Shown: positions 1 to 4,495 of the stretch, one piece after another
How the letters are laid out: each line of letters opens with the position of its first letter
How positions within the stretch are numbered: position 1 is the first letter of the stretch
Assembly (NCBI GenBank): GCA_003218815.1
Contig: QHON01000201.1
Coordinates: 1 to 6,228, forward strand
Source: Verrucomicrobiota bacterium
Lineage (GTDB): Bacteria > Verrucomicrobiota > Verrucomicrobiia > Chthoniobacterales > UBA10450
Length of the DNA: 6,228 nucleotides
Reading direction: 5' to 3'
Position numbers and translations under genes: made by a program
The notes under the pieces: generated by a model
The model's input: only the letters and a program-made list of their open reading frames with translations
Databases searched by the model: none
What the model was told of the DNA's origin: nothing

Positions 1-263
1 AGGCGGTAAAAGATTACATTAAGCAGAACAAACCGACCTATCCCCAATTCGAAGCGTGGGTAGAGAAAAACGCGAAGTCACTATCGCGGGAAGCGATTGA
101 AAGGCATAACGCCGCGGTGCGCGGTTATGATCACGACGACGCCACGCGTCAGGGTATTCTGAGTGCGTGCGGCATGGCCGACGCCGCTTCCGCTCCGCGG
201 GATGGGGTGAGCTTGAACAATCTTGACGACTGGTACGAATTCCACCAAGCGGTTTTGAAATAG
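1..263 (+). CDS. 3' end of a small protein gene, DUF5069-like (partial)
   Basis: An open frame enters from the left edge (first full codon at 3) and stops at TAG 261-263, giving 86 visible C-terminal residues. The visible part is soluble, with no membrane segment or signal sequence. It contains FEAWVEKNAK (about residues 17-26), then AVRGYDHDDATR, and ends in LNNLDDWYEFHQAVLK. From memory, this pattern of a short FxxWV helix, a charged middle and a closing DDWxxFH helix resembles DUF5069 proteins, a family of unknown function common in Verrucomicrobiota and Planctomycetota. The start and roughly the N-terminal half lie outside the window. The codon pattern is convincing and the frame is uninterrupted, so I am sure it is a gene, but the family call is tentative. 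It is followed by a 163 bp spacer with REP-like palindromes and has no clear functional tie to the dioxygenase downstream. Confidence 0.6.
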   Translation, partial: AVKDYIKQNKPTYPQFEAWVEKNAKSLSREAIERHNAAVRGYDHDDATRQGILSACGMADAASAPRDGVSLNNLDDWYEFHQAVLK

Positions 264-314
264 GACGAACCGGATTGAGCAGTAATCACCCGATTGCTAG
301 GTCGGGGGGCGGAA

Positions 315-340
315 GGTGGATCGAGCAGTCCCTGCTCGAT
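315..340 (+). repeat. REP-like palindrome, copy 1 (head GGTGG plus perfect hairpin)
   Basis: A GGTGG head (315-319) is followed by ATCGAGCAG (320-328), the loop TCC (329-331) and CTGCTCGAT (332-340). The two arms are perfect reverse complements, so this is a 9 bp stem with a 3-base loop. It shares head, ATCG...CGAT stem ends and a central TCC with the elements at 373-400 and 1341-1370. It lies 52 bases after the upstream stop. It could act as a transcript-end hairpin, but the following bases (GCTAATAATG) contain no T-run, so I do not call it a rho-independent terminator. Confidence 0.7.
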
Positions 341-372
341 GCTAATAATGTCGGAAGCCGAGTTGATTTAAC

Positions 373-400
373 ATCGCCCGACGGAGCGGCCGATCCACCG
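373..400 (-). repeat. REP-like palindrome, copy 2 (inverted relative to copy 1)
   Basis: Read on the minus strand this is C-GGTGG-ATCG, then 14 bases with a central TCC, then CGAT, the same plan as copy 1. ATCG (373-376) pairs with CGAT (391-394). CCG (378-380) pairs with CGG (387-389) inside it, so the stem is weaker than in copy 1. On the plus strand, 366-400 is also a near-identical direct repeat of 1335-1370, with four substitutions and a one-base gap. Copies 1 and 2 face each other across 32 bases, the arrangement of a REPIN doublet. Confidence 0.65.
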
Positions 401-421
401 TTGACGCGTGCACGCGCGCAT

Positions 422-425
422 GGAG
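422..425 (+). promoter_or_regulatory. Candidate ribosome binding site (GGAG) of the tryptophan dioxygenase gene
   Basis: GGAG lies one base before ATG 427 but ten bases before the in-frame ATG at 436. Normal spacing therefore favours 436 as the true start, giving a protein three residues shorter. No better Shine-Dalgarno sequence is visible in the GC-rich stretch just upstream of 420. Confidence 0.4.
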
Positions 426-426
426 C

Positions 427-1221
427 ATGTCGGATATGCCGCCGCTGACTTACGCAAGCTATCTCGATCTTGAGAAGCTGCTCACGCTTCAGAAGCCACG
501 TTCCACGCCCGCCGAGCACGACGAGATGCTCTTCATCATCATTCATCAGACCTACGAGCTCTGGTTCAAGCAGTTGCTCCATGAGTTCGAGAAAATAAGG
601 AGAGATTTCTCCGCGGGCGATCCCTTCGGGGCGATTCATTCGTTCAAGCGGGTACGGACAATTATGAAGGTGCTCGTGGCGCAGGTGGACATCCTCGAGA
701 CGATGACACCGACGTCATTCTCGAGCTTCCGTGACCGGCTCGAGACAGCATCGGGGTTTCAATCCGTGCAGTTTCGCGAAATTGAGTTTGTGCTCGGATA
801 CAAGAGACAATCAACGCTTGCCTACGTGAAGCCGGATTTTCCGGGCTATGACGGGCTTCAGCAGCTGCTCAGGGAACGAACGGTGATCGATCATTTCTAT
901 GATTTTCTGGCCAAACGCGGCGCGCAGATTCCCGCAGATCTGAAGAATCGCGACCTCACGCAGCCTAATGGGCCTAACGAGCAGGTTCAGAAAGAAATCC
1001 TGCGCCTCTACAAAAGCTCGCCCGAGCTCTCCATCCTTTTCGAATTAATGACCGACTTCGACGAGGGGTTACAGGAGTGGCGGTACCGGCACATTAAGTT
1101 GGTCGAGCGAACGATCGGCGCGAAGAAAGGCACCGGCGGATCGCCGGGCGTGCCGTTCTTGAAAGAGTCACTGTTCAAGCCAATCTTTCACGACTTGTGG
1201 GCGATCCGGCATGAGATGTAA
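427..1221 (+). CDS. kynA: Tryptophan 2,3-dioxygenase
   Basis: This heme enzyme inserts O2 into the indole ring of L-tryptophan to give N-formylkynurenine, the first step of the cytoplasmic kynurenine pathway. The 264 residues fit the compact bacterial form; animal enzymes are near 400. The N-terminal signature EHDEMLFIIIHQTYELWFKQ spans residues 30-49. H40 aligns with the active-site His55 of the Xanthomonas enzyme and F36 with its Phe51. SSFRDRLETASGFQSVQFRE (99-118) carries R102, matching the Arg117 that holds the substrate carboxylate; Phe98 replaces the usual Tyr113. In EWRYRHIKLVER, H222 fits the proximal heme ligand, and GTGGSPGV (235-242) is the conserved substrate loop. The frame is complete and ends in TAA. 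ATG 427 is the longest start, but ATG 436 is better spaced from GGAG. No kynureninase or formamidase gene is adjacent. A Rieske oxygenase follows after 219 bp, too far to assume one operon. The family call is very secure. Confidence 0.96.
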   Translation: MSDMPPLTYASYLDLEKLLTLQKPRSTPAEHDEMLFIIIHQTYELWFKQLLHEFEKIRRDFSAGDPFGAIHSFKRVRTIMKVLVAQVDILETMTPTSFSSFRDRLETASGFQSVQFREIEFVLGYKRQSTLAYVKPDFPGYDGLQQLLRERTVIDHFYDFLAKRGAQIPADLKNRDLTQPNGPNEQVQKEILRLYKSSPELSILFELMTDFDEGLQEWRYRHIKLVERTIGAKKGTGGSPGVPFLKESLFKPIFHDLWAIRHEM

Positions 1222-1280
1222 CCGCCTTCGCTAAGGCCACGGCAGGGCAAGGGTATGATGCAACTGCGCAAGATTAATTC

Positions 1281-1330
1281 AATGGAGGGACGCGCGCTGT
1301 CGTGTCCCAAATTTATGGCGCCCTCCAATT
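1281..1330 (+). repeat. Palindromic intergenic element with two alternative hairpins
   Basis: TGGAGGG (1283-1289) is the exact reverse complement of CCCTCCA (1321-1327). The pairing extends inward as CGC (1291-1293) with GCG (1318-1320) around one bulged base, and outward by two A-T pairs around another. A second hairpin inside it uses GGGACGCG (1287-1294) against CGTGTCCC (1301-1308), eight pairs including one G-T, with loop CGCTGT. The two structures share 1287-1293 and exclude each other. The element sits between two same-strand genes with no T-run after it. A REP or MITE remnant is likelier than a terminator. Its head and stem differ from the GGTGGATCG family. Confidence 0.55.
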
Positions 1331-1340
1331 ATAGATTTAA

Positions 1341-1370
1341 GATCGCCCGCCGGAACGGCCCGATCCACCG
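1341..1370 (-). repeat. REP-like palindrome, copy 3
   Basis: On the minus strand this reads C-GGTGG-ATCG, 15 bases with a central TCC, then CGAT-C. GATCG (1341-1345) pairs with CGATC (1361-1365). GCCG (1349-1352) pairs with CGGC (1356-1359) around the loop GAA. Together with the preceding ATTTAA it repeats 366-400 almost exactly. It lies 70 bases before the Rieske start, just as copy 2 lies 26 bases before the dioxygenase start. Confidence 0.65.
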
Positions 1371-1440
1371 ATAGCGCCCTGGTGCTCTTGACGCTTCAGA
1401 AGCGGCGCTCGAAGCTCTGATCCGGGAGAAAGAGACGAGA

Positions 1441-2565
1441 ATGCAAACGATCCCAATACCTGCCTTTCGCAGAACCGCTGAAACTTTCGCGGCCGGAGCG
1501 AAAACGCTCGAACAAAAGTATTTTGTTTCGCCGGGGGTTTTTGCCCAAGAGCAAGAAAAGATTTTCTCGAAGAAATGGGTGTTGGTCGGACACCAGAGTC
1601 AGATCGCCAAAGGTGGCGATTATTTCGTCCAGGAAGTGGCCGGCGAAAGTCTGATCGTTTTGCGCGATAAAGACGGGCGAGTGCGTAGTTTTTACAATGT
1701 CTGTCGTCATCGGGGAACGCGGTTGCGCGGGGACCAAAACGGACATCTGTCAGCAATCCAATGTCCGTATCATGCCTGGACCTACGGGCTCGACGGGAGA
1801 TTGATCGGCGCGCCGCACATGGACGACGTTGAAGGTTTCGATAAGGCCGACTATTCATTGCACGCCGTCAACCTGGCGTTATGGGAAGGATTCATCTTCG
1901 TCAACCTGGCGGATGGGTCCCTGCCGCTCGAGAAAGTGTTTGCGCCGTTGGCAGGGAGATTTTCGCACTGGAACCTGCCGAAGCTGCGCTCTGCGAAACG
2001 GATTGAGTATGACGTCCGAGCCAATTGGAAGTTGATTTTCGAGAACTATTCGGAGTGCTATCATTGTCCGGGAGTGCATCCCGCGCTCTCAAAGCTGACA
2101 CCCTACGATTCAGCGGAGAATGATCTGTGTGAAGGACCATTTCTCGGTGGATTTATGCGGATCGCAAAAGGCAACAGTCTGACGATGACCGGCAATAGCT
2201 GTGCGCTGCCGGTAGGCGACATCAAGGGCGAGGGTCATAATCGGGTTGTCTATTATCCCATTTTTCCGAACATGCTGCTGAGCATGCACCCTGATTATGT
2301 CATGGTGCATCAACTCTGGCCGAAGTCTCCGGAGCGGACGCTCATCTTTTGTGATTGGTTCTTCCATCCGGAAGCGTTCGATCGCACCGATTTTCATCCG
2401 AACGACGCGATCGAATTTTGGGACATGACCAACCGGCAGGACTGGCATGTGTGCGAGTTAAGCCAGCAAGGCATCGCCTCCCGCGCGTATCGACCCGGTC
2501 CCTATTCACCCAGGGAAAGCATCCCAGCGGCGTGGGATCGGGAATATCTGCGTCACGTGGAGTGA
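1441..2565 (+). CDS. Rieske non-heme iron oxygenase, alpha subunit (SRPBCC family; CntA/GbcA-like)
   Basis: This should be a terminal oxygenase using a Rieske [2Fe-2S] cluster and a mononuclear Fe(II) to hydroxylate or demethylate a small substrate with electrons from a separate reductase. The Rieske domain is at about residues 45-150, with VCRHRG (C88, H90) and QCPYHAW (C108, H111) as cluster ligands. The catalytic SRPBCC domain follows, with ENYSECYHCPGVHP at 201-214: H208 and H213 bind iron, and D334 in NRQDWHVCE is the likely third ligand. Position 205, the bridging Asp of naphthalene-type dioxygenases, is Glu here. Carnitine monooxygenase CntA also has Glu there and is about the same length (371 against 374 residues); choline and glycine-betaine monooxygenases are related. 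The C-terminal GIASRAYRPGPYSPRE also fits this branch. The substrate cannot be named. ATG 1441 has GGAG 12 bases upstream and no nearby alternative Met. Neither a beta subunit nor a reductase is adjacent. It ends 15 bp from the convergent fdhD. Confidence 0.9.
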   Translation: MQTIPIPAFRRTAETFAAGAKTLEQKYFVSPGVFAQEQEKIFSKKWVLVGHQSQIAKGGDYFVQEVAGESLIVLRDKDGRVRSFYNVCRHRGTRLRGDQNGHLSAIQCPYHAWTYGLDGRLIGAPHMDDVEGFDKADYSLHAVNLALWEGFIFVNLADGSLPLEKVFAPLAGRFSHWNLPKLRSAKRIEYDVRANWKLIFENYSECYHCPGVHPALSKLTPYDSAENDLCEGPFLGGFMRIAKGNSLTMTGNSCALPVGDIKGEGHNRVVYYPIFPNMLLSMHPDYVMVHQLWPKSPERTLIFCDWFFHPEAFDRTDFHPNDAIEFWDMTNRQDWHVCELSQQGIASRAYRPGPYSPRESIPAAWDREYLRHVE

Positions 2566-2580
2566 AGTAGAAAGCAGAAT

Positions 2581-3381
2581 TTAGGATTTAGGAACTTCGA
2601 CATCCAAGGCCAGGCGCTCAATGTGAGCGTAGACATTAAAAGTTGGTGGCCGAAGAAAACTGACAAGAGTTTGCCGGCTTTCTCGGGCGAAATTAACGGC
2701 CAAAGTCGAAGGCGCCGATACTGATGCGACGATTGGAATTCCGGCGGCCAGCGCCTTTTGGACAATTTCCAGCGAGCAGCGTCCGCTGACCAGCAGGACG
2801 TGGTTTTGCAACGGCAACCGAGCGTCGAGAAAGGCGCGACCGATCGCTTTGTCTACCGCGTTATGCCGACCGATGTCTTCCCGTAAGACAACCAACGCGC
2901 CGTGGAGATCGAAGATGGCGGCGGCGTGAATTCCGCCGGTGCGCGCGAAATTTCCCTGAGCACGCCGCAGCTGGTCGGGCATTTGTAACAGCCGCGCGAT
3001 GGCGAGCCGGACTAATGCTGTTTTATCGAGCGGAGGGAATTGCTGTCGAATGAAGTCGATACTGGCCTTGCCACACAAACCGCAGCTCGTTGAGATCGTT
3101 CCAAAACGGCGCGCGGACGCAGCGTTCCATTGCACCCCCCGTGACAAGGTGACATTCACGACGTTTCCGAGTGAGGCCGGTAATGTGCAGTGAGCGATTT
3201 CCTGCACGTCAGCCCGGCGCCGAACGATGCCTTCCGAAAGCAAATCTTTGCCGATCCGAATTTCCAACGGTTCCTCCACCGTCACTTCGTCCGTAATACA
3301 TTCACACGAACCGTCAGCTTTGTGGCGAACGACAGTCCCCGCGGCAATTCCAGGAACTTCACTTTTCGCATTCATCGTCAC
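2581..3381 (-). CDS. fdhD: Formate dehydrogenase accessory sulfurtransferase FdhD
   Basis: FdhD takes sulfur from the cysteine desulfurase IscS and passes it to the bis-MGD molybdenum cofactor, making the sulfido ligand that formate dehydrogenases need. It is a cytoplasmic protein and this one has the full family length (266 residues). Family hallmarks in order: the catalytic pair in TSCGLCGKAS (C100, C103; C121 and C124 in E. coli), RTGGIHAAAIFD (147-158), EDIGRHNAVDKAIG (168-181), SGRCSLEIVQKA (199-210) and SVSAPSTLAV (220-229). The longest frame begins at GTG 3381-3379; an ATG two codons later (3375-3373) is the alternative. GAGGGG lies 5 bases before the GTG and 11 before the ATG, so either could be used. 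It is divergent from the MOSC-mobA pair and in the same island as a YdeP-type molybdoenzyme, its probable client. The identification is secure. Confidence 0.96.
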   Translation of the reverse strand: MTMNAKSEVPGIAAGTVVRHKADGSCECITDEVTVEEPLEIRIGKDLLSEGIVRRRADVQEIAHCTLPASLGNVVNVTLSRGVQWNAASARRFGTISTSCGLCGKASIDFIRQQFPPLDKTALVRLAIARLLQMPDQLRRAQGNFARTGGIHAAAIFDLHGALVVLREDIGRHNAVDKAIGRAFLDARLPLQNHVLLVSGRCSLEIVQKALAAGIPIVASVSAPSTLAVNFARESRQTLVSFLRPPTFNVYAHIERLALDVEVPKS

Positions 3382-3386
3382 TTCAT

Positions 3387-3392
3387 CCCCTC
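3387..3392 (-). promoter_or_regulatory. Ribosome binding site of fdhD (GAGGGG)
   Basis: On the minus strand GAGGGG ends 5 bases before GTG 3381 and 11 bases before ATG 3375. It supports a start in this spot but does not decide between the two codons. Confidence 0.5.
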
Positions 3393-3404
3393 ACCCGGAT
3401 CACC

Positions 3405-3411
3405 AAGGAGG
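3405..3411 (+). promoter_or_regulatory. Strong Shine-Dalgarno sequence (AAGGAGG) out of register with the MOSC start
   Basis: AAGGAGG is the best ribosome binding site in the fdhD-MOSC spacer. Six bases after it comes GTG 3418, but that codon is in a different frame from the MOSC gene and its frame stops at 3531. The MOSC frame itself is closed by TGA 3419-3421, so its earliest possible start is GTG 3431, 19 bases from this site. It may load ribosomes for a short leader, or the match may be chance. Confidence 0.35.
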
Positions 3412-3430
3412 CTCGCAGTGATTTCGGGAA

Positions 3431-3919
3431 GTGATACTTTACCATGTGGAAATTACGCATCTCTACATTTCGCCCGGACACAATTTCTTTGGTCATCATG
3501 GCAAATCTGCGGACACTCATCCAATTTTTGAAGTGCCAGCGATTGAATGTATAGCGGGGCGCGGAATTCGCGGCGACCGCTTTTTCGATTACAAAAACGC
3601 CTATAAAGGGCAGGTGACCTTTTTTGCGGAGGAAACTTACCACGCGCTTTGCGGCGAGTTCGGGGTAGCTGATAAACCGCCGTCGCTTCTGCGGCGGAAT
3701 GTCATCACGCGAGATCAGGACCTCAACAAATTGATTGACGCGGAATTCGACGTTCAAGGCGTTTCCTTCGCCGGCATGGAGGAATGCCGGCCGTGTTACT
3801 GGATGGATCAGGCCTTTGCTCCCGGCGCGGAAGAATTTCTGCGCGGCCGCGGCGGATTGCGTGCCCGCATCCTGAGCGATGGACCAATTCGAGTGACGCA
3901 GCTCGCAATGGTTGAGTAA
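3431..3919 (+). CDS. MOSC domain-containing protein
   Basis: MOSC (MOCO sulfurase C-terminal) domains bind molybdenum cofactor or carry sulfur on a conserved Cys. Stand-alone members include YiiM, and the mARC proteins contain the domain. This 162-residue protein is little more than one such domain. It opens with HLYISPGHNFFGHHGK (10-25) and continues with GRGIRGDRFFDY (43-54), LRRNVITRD (87-95), GMEECRPCYWM (115-125, C119 and C122 being candidate sulfur-carrying residues) and GGLRARILSDGPI (141-153). It has no membrane segment. The frame is bounded by TGA 3419. GTG 3431 is the longest start; GTG 3446 would begin the protein at VEITHLY, closer to where I expect the domain to begin. Neither has a well-spaced ribosome site. 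mobA starts on the base after its stop, so the two are probably translated together. With fdhD alongside, a role in cofactor sulfuration or carriage is likely but inferred. The domain call is firm; the substrate is unknown. Confidence 0.88.
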   Translation: MILYHVEITHLYISPGHNFFGHHGKSADTHPIFEVPAIECIAGRGIRGDRFFDYKNAYKGQVTFFAEETYHALCGEFGVADKPPSLLRRNVITRDQDLNKLIDAEFDVQGVSFAGMEECRPCYWMDQAFAPGAEEFLRGRGGLRARILSDGPIRVTQLAMVE

Positions 3920-4495
3920 ATGACGCTCACCGCGGTGTTGCTGGCGGGCGGCGAGTCGCGTCGCATGGGCACAGAAAAAGCGACCATCGTTTTTAACGGC
4001 GAACCGCTTTGGCAACGACAGATCAAGTTGTTGCGTCACCTGGGACCCGAAAACATTTTGGTGTCGGCGCGGGCGGAGCGCTCGTGGCGTCCAGCCGACA
4101 CGGAGTTGGTATTGGATCAGCCGCCATCGCGCGGGCCGATCAGCGGGCTCACCGCCGCTTTAGGGCGAACACGGACATCGCACCTGATAGCGCTCGGAGT
4201 CGATATGCCTTTCGTCACCACAGCTCAGTTGCAAGACCTTTGCCAACGGGCGAGCGCAGGTTGCGGAGTTGTTCCGACGATCGACGGACGGATCGAACCG
4301 CTCGCCGCCGTTTACCCTGTGGAGGCATATGCCGATTTCACGGCGGCGTTGACGGGGAATGACTGGTCTCTGCAATCACTCGTTAGGCGTCTAGCAGACG
4401 AGGGCAAGGTTCAGCTGGTTAACGTCGTCGAAGCAGAGGCCGAGCTTTACCGAAGCCTGAACGAACCGCAGGATTTAACTTTGCCGCGTCGGTGA
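3920..4495 (+). CDS. mobA: Molybdenum cofactor guanylyltransferase MobA
   Basis: MobA transfers GMP from GTP to Mo-molybdopterin in the cytoplasm, forming the MGD cofactor used by formate dehydrogenases and other DMSO-reductase-family enzymes. Its 191 residues match the family (about 190-200). The nucleotide-binding signature LLAGGESRRMGTEKA spans 7-21, with K20 as the conserved Lys. LDQPPSRGPISGL (65-77) follows. GVDMPFV (93-99) carries D95, the likely Mg2+ ligand. EPLAAVYP (126-133) is the substrate segment, and the closing NEPQDL (181-186) matches the family's Asn-x-Pro end. MobA and the CTP-using MocA share this fold; the short length and the context favour MobA. ATG 3920 directly follows the MOSC stop TAA 3917-3919, with only a weak ribosome site (GTTGAG), so translational coupling is likely. 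Its last 21 bases overlap the 3' end of the opposing YdeP-like gene. Confidence 0.93.
   Translation: MTLTAVLLAGGESRRMGTEKATIVFNGEPLWQRQIKLLRHLGPENILVSARAERSWRPADTELVLDQPPSRGPISGLTAALGRTRTSHLIALGVDMPFVTTAQLQDLCQRASAGCGVVPTIDGRIEPLAAVYPVEAYADFTAALTGNDWSLQSLVRRLADEGKVQLVNVVEAEAELYRSLNEPQDLTLPRR

Noticed and set aside
343..349. TAATAAT as a -10 promoter box for the dioxygenase
   Set aside because: No matching -35 box lies at suitable spacing, and the position where it would be is occupied by the perfect hairpin.
286..639. Minus-strand open frame of 117 codons over the dioxygenase start
   Set aside because: It lies antisense to the well-supported dioxygenase, runs through the REP-like palindromes and has no recognisable motif.
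1224..1237. Small hairpin GCCTT-CGCT-AAGGC just after the dioxygenase stop as a terminator
   Set aside because: The stem is only five pairs and no T-run follows, so termination is not supported.
1337..1858. Minus-strand open frames (also 1396-1746) over the Rieske gene start
   Set aside because: They are antisense to a gene with clear Rieske motifs. Their translations are Arg/Ser-rich and low in family-like structure, typical of shadow frames.
3190..3531. Plus-strand open frame of 113 codons spanning the fdhD start and the MOSC start
   Set aside because: It is antisense to conserved fdhD sequence and out of frame with the MOSC gene. Only the GTG 3418 portion with its strong ribosome site is kept as a finding.
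3383..4039. Minus-strand open frame of 218 codons over the MOSC and mobA genes
   Set aside because: It is long only because of strand codon bias; both plus-strand genes beneath it carry clear family motifs and this one carries none.
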